Shown here one piece after another: positions 1-11,100 of a stretch of DNA of 64,000 bases. Numbering within the stretch: position 1 is the stretch's first letter; each line of letters starts with the position of its first letter. Both the position numbers and the translations under genes were made by a program. This stretch comes from Closterium sp. Naga37s-1 (lineage: Eukaryota > Streptophyta > Zygnematophyceae > Desmidiales > Closteriaceae): contig CANJKZ010000398.1 in assembly GCA_947471745.1 (NCBI GenBank), positions 186,001-250,000 of the forward strand, given 5' to 3'. The notes below the pieces were generated by a model. That model saw nothing but the letters and a program-made list of their open reading frames with translations. It did no database searches and was not told the origin of the DNA.

Positions 1-9
1 ACATCGGGC

Positions 10-528
10 ATGGGGCTCGTGCTTGGAGGACGGGGCGACGTTGTCCTCACTGGTCACTCGGACGCTTCTTGGGTTGACGACCAGGCTACGCAGCGGTCGT
101 CACAGGGTTACACCTTCAGTCTTGGCTCTGGCTCTGTTTCTTGGCGGTCTACGCGCTCGTCTTCTGTTCTCAGCTCCAGTTGTGAGGCTGAGATCTACGC
201 CACAGCCATGGCTGCACAGGAGTTACGCTGGCTCACCTACCTGCTGACCGACTTCGGAGAGAGGCCTCGTTCTCCTCCAGTTCTGTACGTCGACAACAAG
301 GCAGCCATTGCCTTGTGTCAGGAGCACAGACTGGAGCACAGAACGAAGCACATCGCTCTGCGTTACTTCCTGGCTCGAGAGTTGCAGCAGCGGGGTCAAC
401 TTCGTCTTGCTCACGTAGCCACTCGGGCCAACACTGCTGATATATTCACCAAGGCACTTCCGTCTGGTGATCATCAGCGCTTTTGTACTTTGTTGGGCCT
501 TGTGCCTACGTTTCCACACTTGCTGTAG
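10..528 (+). pseudogene. Copia family A, 3' end of pol (RNase H), cut by window edge
   Basis: This is the C-terminal RNase H domain of a Ty1/copia polyprotein, which degrades the RNA strand during reverse transcription. Visible motifs are TGHSDASW (first catalytic Asp), SSSCEAEIYA (catalytic Glu), LYVDNKAAI (Asp) and TADIFTKAL near the end. It closely resembles the RNase H ends of the minus-strand elements at 52757 and 57787, so it belongs to the same family. The frame is open to the window start, so whether the full element is intact cannot be judged. The stop is followed by a polypurine tract and LTR. Confidence 0.9.
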
Positions 529-633
529 ATTCTGCTTGTACTCTGATCTATATGTATATACATGCATGCTTGCTTTGCTTTTCTTGACTGATCTTGTGAC
601 CTCTTGCTCTCCCCCACTTTGCCTATGGGGGTG

Positions 634-765
634 TGTCAAAGATATGCATATGCTATATTTGTGGGTAGGCTGTAGTGAGGTAGACACTGTGGGGTATAAC
701 CCCTTAGGGTTTTCTCCTTGTACCAATTCTCTCGATAGTCAACTTCACTCATGCCTAGATTCTAA
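634..765 (+). repeat. 3' LTR of family A copia, incomplete
   Basis: A polypurine tract (TGGGGGTG, 626-633) is followed by TGTCAAA, the start shared by all family A LTRs in this window (52331, the complement of 52518 and of 57551, and 41650). About 130 bp of similarity follows, but the expected end ATTCTAACA stops at ATTCTA, so the last bases are lost or diverged. No target-site duplication can be tested. Confidence 0.7.
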
Positions 766-1273
766 GAGTGCGGATTCAGCATAGGGTCTCACCCGCTATC
801 ACTCTGACAAATCAGCGTACACTAACGGAAAAGGTCCGAACAAACAGACAAAGTACGAAGAAAAATGCTGGGAAAATCAGCCATGAATTACTGTAAGAAA
901 ACATGCAGATGAATCAGTCAAGGTACACAAAAGAAGTCTGAATGTATGCTGAATCAGCGTACCAAAAGAAAACTGAAGTCTAGGGAGAAAAAGGGAGTTG
1001 GAAATTAAATGGTTACAACAATAGGAAACTAAGATGAACCAAGAGCAACACTACTCAGCTCCACTCCTGGAAGGTTGCTTAGCACGAGGGCATCAGGCCC
1101 TCAGATTGGTTTTGGGCTAGTCTGAAAATTCAGAGTTGGTACATGACTTAACTCTGAAAATCAGAGTTTTCCCGGCAGAAATACCACTGCACACTAGAAA
1201 ATTCGCATTTTTCCTGTTTTCTCTCAAAAAAAGGCTGAATTTTCAGAGTTCACTTCAAAAAAAGGCTGAAATA
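766..1273. other. Intergenic or 3' UTR, no gene seen
   Basis: AT-rich sequence without a convincing reading frame. It holds several copies of TCAGAGTT and its near-palindromic form (around 1117-1137, 1156-1168, 1231-1285). It may contain the 3' UTR of the minus-strand LRR gene that ends at 1274. The same TCAGAGTT word recurs in the tandem repeat at 33427-33566. Confidence 0.4.
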
Positions 1274-1810
1274 TCAGAGTTTTTTAGGCAAATCATAGAA
1301 AAATTTCTGACTTCTGGGGGCCTGGAGGACATGCAAGCCGCGACCTTCTGCTCGAATTTGTCTCAAACAATGTAACTTTCTGAGTGGTGCCACACCTTTT
1401 CCTGTCACTAAAGAGTTCGATATATCCAACTCTTCCAAAGCAGTTAGACACTGGATGTGCTCCAGGCCAACATCAGTGACCATACTTGGCAAAACGAGCA
1501 ATTTGAGCCTGCTCAGAGGTGCAAAAAAACGCAAACCAGCATCAGTCACACGGGTCCCATTGAGACAGAGTGACTTGAGGCTGCTTGCTGCCCCAATGCC
1601 TTCCAAGCAATTGTCTGTTACAGCATGACTCGTCAGCTCTAGGCTCTCAAGCTGCTCCATGTAGAGGTGCTTGATCCCTTCTGGGCTGAATGTTGTTAAA
1701 GCATCGAGAGTGATGTGTTTCAGGTGAGTCATGGTGGACACATGGCCGAGGATGGCATCTGAGAGGTAAGGCAGACCCTTCAGATCCAATGTCGTCGTCG
1801 CATGGATCCT
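1274..1810 (-). CDS. Leucine-rich-repeat exon of a host gene (last exon)
   Basis: The minus-strand frame encodes about 178 residues with five or six leucine-rich repeats of the RNI/cysteine-containing type (pattern LxxLxLxxTxVTDxGL, for example SLCLNGTRVTDAGL and LEELDISNSLVTGKG), ending in a stop at 1274. The exon start is set by an acceptor: a pyrimidine-rich run and CATTCGCAG in the minus strand just before position 1810, continuing in phase 0 from the donor of the upstream exon. LRR domains of this kind usually bind protein partners, as in F-box/LRR proteins; no F-box is seen here. Base composition is less GC-rich than the neighbouring transposons. Confidence 0.7.
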   Translation of the reverse strand, partial: RIHATTTLDLKGLPYLSDAILGHVSTMTHLKHITLDALTTFSPEGIKHLYMEQLESLELTSHAVTDNCLEGIGAASSLKSLCLNGTRVTDAGLRFFAPLSRLKLLVLPSMVTDVGLEHIQCLTALEELDISNSLVTGKGVAPLRKLHCLRQIRAEGRGLHVLQAPRSQKFFYDLPKKL

Positions 1811-1964
1811 CTGCGAATGATGGAAAGTGGGGGAGGGAGGAAACATTTGACCAAGCAACAGCAGAAACCAGCAGTAGAAACAGTAGCAGCAAACTTTGAA
1901 GGCATTATCCTTCCTTCTATCCAATTTATCTAGCAGCTGACGCCATCAGTCTCGTACTCCTCAC
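1811..1964 (-). other. Intron of the LRR gene
   Basis: A 154-bp intron with donor TTTGGCAG/GTGAGG (GT at 1964-1963) and acceptor TTCGCAG (AG at 1812-1811). Both flanking exons are open in phase 0 across the join, while each continuous frame would otherwise run into unrelated sequence and a stop at 1926. The agreement of phase supports the model. Confidence 0.65.
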
Positions 1965-2492
1965 CTGCCAAACCGTTCTATGAACGCCTTGGCGCATCCG
2001 GAGCTCCTCTTCCACGTCAAACTCCACCTGCTTTGGTGCGGGGCACGTCATTTCTGCTGCCTCATCCATACTCACTCCTCCTCTCAGCTCCCTCACCTCC
2101 TTATCCAAAGCCAGCTTCTCATTCTCCGCTTTCTGCAGGCACTCCTTTTTTTCACCCAGCTCTGTTTTCGTTTCTAACAGAGTCCCTTTCAATGCGTCCA
2201 GCCCCACTTTCACAGTCGCCAGCTCACCCCTTGCTGTAAGCAACTCCCCCCTTACAGTCACCAACTCTCCTCTCACAGTTAGCAGCTCGCCTTTCACTAG
2301 CATCAATTCTGCCGCCTTGCTCTTCTCAGCGTCCTCCAGTCCCCTCCGAGTCTCCTCCGGCTGCCCTTCCAGCGCCCTCAGCCTCATCTCCATGGCCTCC
2401 CCTGCCCCGTCCGTTCCTGTGTGCTGCGCTGAAACATCACACGGCAGAATCTGGAGCCCACACAGCTGGTCCGACATGAATTTCAGAATCAC
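1965..2492 (-). CDS. Coiled-coil exon of the same LRR gene
   Basis: Read on the minus strand, this exon begins after acceptor ACTTTCAG (AG complement at 2494-2493) and encodes about 176 residues. It contains a strong coiled coil built from near-perfect heptads (GELLTVR, GELVTVR, GELLTAR, GELATVK, VGLDALK and so on) over about 2100-2330, rich in Glu, Lys and Leu with no proline. Downstream is an acidic segment (FDVEEELRMRQG), then the donor at 1965/1964. The combination of a coiled coil and C-terminal LRRs suggests a scaffold or adaptor protein. The true start codon and upstream exons are not certain; an internal ATG lies at about 2477. Confidence 0.65.
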
Positions 2493-3575
2493 CTGAAAGT
2501 GTAACATATGACGAGAGGATACGAGGGCAGAGCATGAGTCGATAAGGTAACAGCACGTGACATTATAATGTGATGCATGGGAAAAGCTAATTGCCATGTG
2601 GTAACAAAGTGACGGATGAGTTGTGGAAAATGGGGTAACGAGATTGCGATGCAAATCAAGAAAAAACGTGCAGCGATAGCTGAAGAGCAGATGTGATGTG
2701 GAAGTGAAACGGCAGGCCAGATGAGACAAAGTATAGAAAAATCAAGAACGACGAAACAATACTTCACGCCAACGATGCATCATGTTGGTATAAGATGAGC
2801 GAAAACGCATGCTCTTTGATAAGATTTCCCAGTCCAAAAACTGGGCGATTAAGCACGATTCCGATGAAAGCATGGGGAGATGCTCCATCTCCCCATGGCT
2901 TTCTAAGATTGTTTTACACAGCAACATCAGCATAGCGCATGGGGAGATGCTTCTCTAAGATTGTCTTATGACAGCAAAATCAGCATTAGCAGCATGAGGA
3001 GAAGAATTTCTAAGCACTGCTAGGAGTACGACCGTGGGAGGCAACGAGAACAACGGGGCAGAATGGAATGAGAGGGACAGCAAGGATATAGATTTATTGT
3101 AGAGACTCCTTACCCGCGACGTGATACGCAAGCCATACGTGAGAGGGTGTCTTACTGGGGAGGTTGAACTGATACGAACTGCCCAGGCTTGACGACTTTG
3201 AGTCGACCCAGTTAATCTGTTTGCGCCCGGCGAATGGAGGCCGAGCCTGCAAAGAAATATACGTTTCGAGTGATCTAGTCAGGCTGACGAGCTCAGAGGT
3301 GAGAATCTAACAATGGAAGGCAATAGGAATGGGAAGGGTGAGAAACGAGCGGAAAGAGGCGATGATGGCGCGGAAACGAGTACCGCCGATAAGGTGAGGC
3401 GCCTCATGTGGATGCAGTAAACGAGGATGTACAAAGACCTAAGCTCGCTACTAGATCGTACAATGTTCGATCTATCTATAATCTCGTCTGGTCAGATGAT
3501 CTATCTATATCATCCGATCCGACCGTCTATCACAGTGGTGCGGCTGGCTGACTGTGGAATATAGCCAATGATCAA
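2493..3575 (-). other. Intron and upstream region of the LRR gene
   Basis: No long supported frame. It contains one possible exon (3156-3246) and otherwise AT-rich, intron-like sequence. The last five bases (3571-3575, ATCAA) are the target-site duplication of the Ty3/gypsy element and are repeated at 28883-28887. Confidence 0.4.
3156..3246 (-). CDS. Possible additional exon of the LRR gene
   Basis: The minus strand shows acceptor TTTCTTTGCAG just before 3246 and donor CTCCCCA/GTAAGA at 3156/3155, enclosing 91 bp. Two frames are open. The one compatible with the phase-0 acceptor at 2492 leaves one base at its start; the other reads through an INWVDSK-like segment but would need another exon between. 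The splice sites are good but the peptide is not recognised, so this is only a candidate. Confidence 0.3.
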
Positions 3576-3704
3576 TGTAACAAGACGAAGGCGATCTCGT
3601 CATCCTCAATTTCGCCAACTCAGCTCCTTATGATCCGAACCAGAATTCGGAACACACCCTAAGTACATTTCGGGAATTCAATGTTGGAATCCAACATTGA
3701 ATTG
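3576..3704 (+). repeat. Ty3/gypsy 5' LTR, first part
   Basis: Starts TGTAACAAGACG and matches 28236-28364 almost base for base. It ends in AATTG, the target duplicated by the copia insertion; the LTR resumes with TGCGGCTCG at 23297. It contains a short palindromic stretch around AATGTTGGAATCCAACATT (3680-3698). Confidence 0.92.
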
Positions 3705-4207
3705 TGTTGGAGAATCGAGTTTCTGCCGCCCCAGCCCTTTGCACACAAGCAGCAGCAAGGGGGAATGTCGGCGATGAATCAGAGCTTCGGGAAGTACTTC
3801 GAAAGTTCCACCACCAATCAGATTTCAGCCGAAGACTTGATATAGTTCAAAGCTGCCTTCAAACCAAAGTGTTGGCAGTTTCTACAGGTTTCTACACATA
3901 AGAATCAGCTATAACAGAAATATCCAGAGTTTTCTTATTCATGCACCTCATGTGGCACTCAAAGTCACTCAAGGTCCATCCAATCTAGATTGTGCCCAAG
4001 TTACCAGGGAAGTTACATTGTCTATCAGCCTAGTTTGAGCTTTCAATCTGTCTTGTTTGTGATGCCTATAGAGTTGTGCTTTAGTGGGCTTGTTAATCTT
4101 GAACATAGTGAAGTTTTACCTCATCCAGTCAATTCCAGCAGCCCTGCTAAGACTTTCCAGCCAAGTTTCCAGCCCTCCAGTAGTCACAGCTACTCTGTTT
4201 TACAAGT
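3705..4207 (+). repeat. 5' LTR of outer copia
   Basis: Begins TGTTGGAGAATCG and ends TTTTACAAGT, directly abutting the primer-binding site. The 3' copy ends at the same base before the AATTG target duplication, so the integrated right end is GT, not CA. Confidence 0.92.
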
Positions 4208-4220
4208 TGGTATCAGAGCT
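4208..4220 (+). promoter_or_regulatory. Primer-binding site, initiator tRNA-Met
   Basis: TGGTATCAGAGCT matches the complement of the 3' end of plant-type initiator tRNA-Met, the usual primer for copia minus-strand DNA synthesis. It follows the LTR with no spacer. Confidence 0.85.
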
Positions 4221-4273
4221 TGTCGTTTCGATCAACCTAGCCCACCACGTTCCTATCCTAGCACCATACGAAC

Positions 4274-7200
4274 ATGGCGGGAGACAATCCATCTGGTCCT
4301 GCACTCCAGCCAGCCGGAGGAGCTTCAGAGTCAACATCAGCAGCTACTGGATTAGTGGAAGCAGTTGCACCAGGCAGTCCTTCAACAACATACTCACCAC
4401 TCACCTCCTTCATGCCTAAGCTTCACCTCCCCAAGTTAAACGGCAAAGATTTTCCAACATGGGCAACTCAGTTTGAGCTCACTGCATCCCTTCTGGATCT
4501 GTGGCCTTACTACACTGGAGAAGCAGCCAAACCAGCAGCAGATGCTTCAGAAGCTGAAAAACGACTTTACGAACGACGCAACAAGGAGGCCTTCCTCTAC
4601 CTACTCAATAGCATTCACGAGCAGCAGTTGAAGTCGCTCCTGCCCTGTTCTACCAAGGCAAACAGTGCAGAGGAAGCATGGAGCCGACTGAAGACTATGC
4701 ACCAGTCAAAATCCGAGAGCAGCCAAGCCGAGATGTGGAGCCGCTTCATGAATCTGAAGATGGAAGAAGATGAATCAGCACAAGCCTACCTACAACGAGC
4801 TGAAGCAATGCTGGAGGAAGCAGCAGCGATCGGCTTGGAGATTCCAGAGTCTCTTTTCAAGACCGTCATCCTCACCGGCCTTACACCGGAGTGGGACACT
4901 TTCCGTGCAACACTACAAGCGCTCCCGCAGTCAATGAAGAGTCGTGCGTTCATCTTTGAGGCCCTTGTCAACAAGCAGCAGAGTCGAGACCTTGCACGGA
5001 ACAAGCGGAGTGACGAAGGTGCGTGGAGTGCTGCAGCAGCCACAAGATATGGCAACCAATTCCAGAGGCAAGGAAATTTCAGCCCAAACCGCCCTCAACC
5101 CTACTACGGTACGAAATTTCAGTCACCTTCCAACCCATACAAACCCTCTCGTTTTCCTCAGTCAAGTCCTCCCTATAAGTCCAGTCACTATGTCCAGCCA
5201 AGGCCTTCGATTCCCAATCAATACCAGCCTAGGAATGCAAGAGTCAATATGCCAAGAGTCAATAATTTCAGCCAAGCCCCGAATGCTAAAAAGTTTAATT
5301 TTGAGTGTTTTTGTTGTCATGAGTGGGGTCACCCGTGGTATGCTTGTCCTAAGAAGCCTCCTAATTGGGTCCCCCCACCTCAGCTACTATCTGAAAAAGG
5401 TAAGGCAGCCATAGCAAATATAGCAAGTCATTCTACAAGTCAAGATGAGTCCAAAGAGTCTGATGGTCCTGTCCTTTTTAACGCTGCTACTTGCATGCAC
5501 GTTTTCTCTACTAGTAGTGAGGAGTTTATTCTTGATAGTGGCTGCTCTGAAACCATGACTCCCTATCAGTCCATTCTCAAGGATTTTCAGCCCTCATATG
5601 ACTCAAAAGCTGTGACTCTTGCTGATCTTGGCAAAGTACCAATCAAAGGAGTCGGCAAGCTTGAGTTCAAAAAGGATGGTAAGTCATTTTGTGTCAATAA
5701 AGCTTTGTTTGTTCCTGATTTGGGAGCAAACTTGCTCTCAGCCGGACAACTCGAAGAGAAAGGTGCCTCCGTTCTCTTGCAAGGGGGGAAAGCCAAAGAG
5801 TGGGACAGTGCAGGAAATCTGGTGGCTGAAGGCGAGCGTACCGGGCGGCTCTACAAGATGAAGTTGGAGATTAAGCGCGGTGCTAGCAACACGAAGAACG
5901 ACGTTGTCTCGCTTCCCGCTGTTTCAACCGATCAAGTCAACAACAAAGGGAGTATCTCCCAAGCTGAGGTATGGCATGCACGCTTGGGGCACGTGGGAGT
6001 GCAAGCATTGAAAGAGTTGGTAAATCACAAGAGCGTGGAAGGATTGAGTTTGAATGAAAGTGCAGTCAAGTCCCTTTCTTCCGTTCCATGTCCATCTTGT
6101 GTGGAAGGTAAACTAGCTAGAAAGCCATTCTTCCCTTCTAAGTCTCAGTCAAGGGACCTCCTAGAGTTGGTCCACACTGATGTCTTCGGCCCCATGCGAG
6201 ACCCTACTCGAAACGGTAAGAGATATTTGGTGTCTTTCATTGATGACAAGAGTCGTTTCTCGTGGTCCTTTTTCATCAACACCAAGGATGAAGTTCACAA
6301 GTGTTTCAAGCAATGGCTAGCACTTGTTGAGAGAGAGTCAGGGAAGAAGTTACTCACCTTGAGGTCGGATCGAGGAGGTGAGTACATGGGGAAAGCGTTT
6401 CAGGGGGAGTTGTTGGCATTGGGCATCAAACAACAGTTCACTTGTCCTTATAGTCCTCAGCAAAATGGAGTGGCAGAGAGGTTTCATCGCACTATCCAGG
6501 CTATAGCTACCACTTTCCTTCAGTTCAAAGGCCTTGACAAGCTCTGGTGGGGTGAGGCAATCACTATGGCAATTTATGTTCGCAACAGGAGACCCACAAG
6601 GCCCTTACCGGAAGGTGTAACGCCATATGAGGCTTGGTTTGGAGTTAAACCAGATCTGTCTATGCTTCGTGTTTTTGGTTCCATGGCCCAATACCGTGTT
6701 CCAGATGCAAAGAGACTCAAGCTGGACAGCAAAGCTCATTGGGGCCTCTTCATCGGCATGAGCAATGAGAGCAAGGGATGGGTCCTTTGGGATCCTGTCA
6801 CCAAGCGAGAAGTGGTTTCAAGGGATGTTGTCTTCTATGAAGACATGTCCCTTGCAGGTTGGCATAAGTTTTCCTCTTCCTCCTCTCTACCCTCTATCCA
6901 ACAGGAACCAGCAAGCGCACCTGAGGAAACAACACAAGAGGAGGAAGAAGATGACACCGATTCTGACCATAGCGGACCGATCATCGATCTCCCTCAAGCC
7001 GTCGTCAACGAGTCCAACCGTGCCACGCCAGTGCCACCAGCAGCTACTCAACCAAGTGGAGATGAAGTTCAGCCATCAAATGAAGACAATCCACCGCAGC
7101 AAGTCACCATTCCATCACCACCAAAGGAGCAGCAGCCAACAGTCACAAACCAGCCAGCTATATCAACACCAACCTCACAATTTCAACGCCAACCGGATCA

Positions 7201-7323
7201 GCCCACCACTACGCCATCAAACCCATCACCAGCCATCACTCCAGAGGCAACTACAGAAGCTCATCATCATCCCATGCAGCAGCAATCAACAGCTACAAGA
7301 CCCCAAGTACCTACATCAACACC
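4274..7323 (+). CDS. Outer copia Gag-Pol, part 1: gag, protease, integrase
   Basis: The first ATG (4274) lies 54 bp after the PBS. Seen in order: a UBN2-type gag domain (KLNGKDFPTWATQFEL, residues about 50-240), a CCHC zinc knuckle CFCCHEWGHPWYAC (about 344-358), aspartic protease motif LDSGCSET (Asp about 421), the GAG-pre-integrase segment with HARLGH and CPSC, and the integrase core with DVFGPM, SDRGGEY (Asp about 699) and SPQQNGVAERFH (Glu). A Pro/Thr/Gln-rich linker follows, broken at 7323 by the insertion of another copia element. The frame resumes at 13812 in phase (ACA CCA TCT). Up to the insertion point there is no stop. Confidence 0.9.
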
Positions 7324-8142
7324 TGTTGGTGCAACCCTACGGTTTGCACTCGGCTTGTTGTCCGTGTGCGTGAATGTGTGTGTGTATGGAATGGTATGAG
7401 GGCATGGGATAATATATATTTCATGCTTATAATTGTGTGTGAATGTTGAGTCATGATGTCGAGTGTGTGTGTCGAGTCAATAGCGAGTTATCGCTAGACG
7501 CGTGTTACGCGGTCGTTTGTGTCTCGCGCGCGGTTTCTATTTTGTCGTGCGCGGTTTCTATTTTGTCCTGTGTCGAACGTTCGGCGTGTCGCAGGTGTGT
7601 GCAGCAGACCCATCAAGAACTCAAGGATGAGTTTGTGATGAAGAGCCCGAGCCTTGGTGTCAAGCCTCAAGTGATTTCGAAGCTTGCCAAAAGGGTACAC
7701 CTCAAGATATTGAAGATAGTTGCATTACTTTGTGTAGTGTAACATTTCACTTGGTGTAGGCCCTAGTGAAGGGTAGTTTCGAGACCCTTCGTGGTTGGGG
7801 ACAGTGTGGCACTGTTCTACATCACTGTACCTCGGCTCTTGGGGTTTGTAGGAGCTGGGAGTCATTCCCAACTCGTAACTCTTCCTATCTTGTGTTCTAA
7901 GACTATAGTGGCTGCCATAGTACCGTTCGTTCAAACCGACGCTGTGTCGTCAATTCTTTATCAAATCGTGCAATCTAAATTGCTAATTGTAGACGACGTG
8001 AAGACGCTCCAGATCCAATTTTAATCAAGTCATTTGCAGCTGTGAGCAGAACGCTATCAACGTTTGAAGCCGCTGTGCAGAAATCCGTCTGTTCTCTCTA
8101 TCTTTCGTTTTAGGCACATTCAAGCCTATTGTGACTGTAACA
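7324..8142 (+). repeat. 5' LTR of nested copia copy 1
   Basis: TGTTGGTGCAACC to GACTGTAACA, 819 bp. It contains a TATA-like run (AATATATATT, 7411-7420) and a tandem pair of the 21-bp unit GTGCGCGGTTTCTATTTTGTC-like sequence at about 7533-7576. After the LTR come AG and the PBS TGGTATCAGAGC at 8145. Confidence 0.92.
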
Positions 8143-8144
8143 AG

Positions 8145-8159
8145 TGGTATCAGAGCCCC
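8145..8159 (+). promoter_or_regulatory. Primer-binding site of nested copia copy 1
   Basis: TGGTATCAGAGCCCC, complementary to the 3' end of initiator tRNA-Met, two bases after the LTR. Confidence 0.85.
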
Positions 8160-8176
8160 TTGGAGCAGTTTCGACA

Positions 8177-11100
8177 ATGTCTGGACCTGAGGAAAGGGGT
8201 GGCAGAGGTGCTGGTGGCAGTGGAGAAGCTCAAGCTCAAGGCCAACCCCGTGATTCAGCCATGGCGCCCATGCAACCAAGTCTTGGCCCACCTAGGGATG
8301 AGCCTAGGGTGTTTGGGCTTGACAAGTTCAACGGTGACAACTTTGCTGAATGGTCCTTCAAGATGGAGAACATCTTTGACCACTATGACCTGCTGGAGGT
8401 GATGGAAGGAACGGAGAAGCGCCCCGAGAACGACCCGGAGAAGAGCCCGTGGGTGCGGAAGAGCGCACAAGGCTATCTCTTACTTGGGCAAGCGTTGGGG
8501 AGCAGCCAAATCCGTCACATCAAGCCATTCCAGCGTGAACCAGAGAAAGGACCAAAGGCATGGGCTGCTCTCAAGGGTGTACATGCTCCTGCAACAGCGG
8601 CGGTAGCGGTGGTGTTGGAACGGCAAATGGCGGCACTACGAATTGAAGAAAACGAAGCGGTTGAAGAAGGGGTGCAGAAATTCTTCGACTTGTTGACGCG
8701 GCTTGAGGGAGCTGATTTGAACTACAGTGAGCTCCAAAAGAAGACCAAGTTGCTGGCCTTACTCCCAGAGTCATGGTCCTCGCTCATCATCAACCTTAAT
8801 CGCGACTTGCCCCGCCTCTCGCTTGAAGACGTGAAGCGAGCTATCCTTCAAGAGGATTTCCGCCGCCGTGAGTTGGCGAGTGCGGATGGCGCTGGGGCAG
8901 CGAGCATCGGCCGTGGATATGGTCGAGGAAGAGGCAGAGGACGAGGGGGAGGAAGGTTTGGTGGCAGCAACTTCGGCGGAGACCGCAGGAGTGGCGGTTA
9001 CGGCAGCGACGACAAGAGCTACGGACGCGGTCGCGGCCAATTCGACGGCGAGTGTCACTATTGCCACAAGAGCGGACACATGTGGCGCGACTGCTACAAA
9101 CTCCCTGATGGTTGGACCCCTGCTCAAGGCCAAGAGGGTAGAGGAGCAGGAGGAGGGAGAGGACGAGGCCGTGGAGGCCGTGGCGGTCGCGGTGGCGGAG
9201 CTGCAAACATGAAGAGCGGAGACAACGACAAGGACCCGAGCAACGATCGATACCCGGGTCTATTCTACTTCGTGTCGACGCAAGTACCGGCTGGTCCAGA
9301 GAAGGATGAAGGCTTTGAGGAGCCAGCAGCTGTGGGGAAGGTGACCCTACACCCCCTGGACTATTGGGTGATTGATAGTGGCGCTACCTATAGCATGACA
9401 CCTCGCCCGGACTTGCTCACCGAACTCGAGCCGTCACCGGTGAAGCATGTCACATCGGCTTTGGGGCAGCGAGCAGAGGTGAAAGGCATGGGCAAGGCCA
9501 TGTTCAAGGGTGCTGATGGGAAGATGGTGGGCCTCAAGAACGTGCTTTGGGTGCCCAGCCTTGCTGCAAACCTGATTTCCGTGCGGCGGTTGGCAAAGGC
9601 CGGCATGGACACGAACTCGAAGGGAGCCAAGACCTACACCGCAAGGCTTGGCGATCGAATTCTTTGGGACCTTCATGAGGACAGGGATGTCTACAACGAG
9701 ATGTGGCAGATCCCAGTGGTCCCTATGCCTAAGGAGAGGCAAGTGGCAGCAAGCATCAGCACCAAGGATGGAGCGGTCGGTAGCGACGATGGCGCGAACG
9801 GTCGCGCTAAGGAGAATGAGCTCAAGAAGAGCAAACCTGGAGGGACCAGCAAGTTCAGTGAACCTAAGGAGAGTGGTGCAGCAACCAAGGAGCAGCAAAA
9901 GGGTGAGGAGAACCCAGAGGCAGCAGCGGAGGAGGACTACGGAGAGAGTATGTGGGGCGCTATTGCGAGCGCGGCATTCTCCAATCCAACTTCGGCTACG
10001 GGGGGGTGTGATTGGCTCACCTTGCATCGGTGCATGGGGCATGTGGCCCTGCCCATCTTGCAGCAGCTAGTGAAGAATGAGATGGTTGCTGGCATACGTG
10101 TGAAGGGGGAGCCCGATGAGGTGCTTGGCTGCCCGACGTGCATTCAAGCCAAGTTCACCCGGTTTCCGTTCCCTAGTTCGGAGGCAACGGCAAAGGCACC
10201 GCTTGATGAGGTGGTGATGGACGTAGTGGGCCCCCTGAAGCTTGGAGCTGCTGGAGCTGAGTATTTTCTCACCATTGTCGACGTCTACACCCGCATGACT
10301 TGGGTGTACGTGCTGGCCAAGAAGAGCGACGTGGCTGAAACGTTGAAGACGGATTGGTTCCCGATGGTGGAGCGGCAACAAGACCGTCTAGTCAAGTCAA
10401 TCCGCACCGATCGAGGGGGAGAGTTCCTGAGCAAGGAGTTTGGGTTGTGGCTGAAGAAGAATGGTATTCGGCACTCCCTCACCATGCCATACTCCCCTGC
10501 AATGAACGGCATCGCCGAGCGAGCGAACCGCACAATCACGGAGGCGGCACGCGGGTTGCTCATTGAAGCCGGGCTACCCGACTATTTCTGGTCTGATGCG
10601 GTACGGAGCGCGTGTGTGGCCAAGAACAGAGCCTTGACTCATGTGGGAGCAGAAAAATGGGTGCCCTATGTGGAGTGGCTAGGAAGGAAGCCAAAGGTGG
10701 ATATGCTTCGGGTGTTCGGGTGCATGTGCATGGCGCTCGTGCCTAAGCATCTTCGGCACAACAAGCTTGGTGCCAAGGCGGTGTGGGCCGTGCACTTGGG
10801 CATGGCTCAAAACAGCAAGGGATGGCTTCTTTGGGACCCATTCACCAAGAAGTTCTTGGTGAGCAGGGACTGCAAGTTCATGGAGAACTTCATGTACAAG
10901 GATTGGAAGGCGGAGAATGAGGCGAAGATAGGCGTGCGGTTTGGGGAGGTGAAGAGTTCCGGTTTGGAGCATGTGGAGCTGCCTTTGGAGCTGAGCAGCG
11001 GCAGCACAACCACAAGGCAATCCTCCCTTGTGAATGGGGGAGAGGAGGCCAATGATGCAGAGGAAGAAGAGGAGGAGGTGCAGCAAGTGAGCGAGCGTGC

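Noticed and set aside
3680..3698. Palindrome AATGTTGGAATCCAACATT in the gypsy LTR as a possible regulator site
   Set aside because: Short and present only as part of the LTR; nothing in the sequence ties it to a function.
8144..8176. GTG start 33 bases upstream of the ATG for the nested copia Gag-Pol (also at 21007 in copy 2)
   Set aside because: It lies across the primer-binding site; the ATG at 8177 (20974) is the natural first start.
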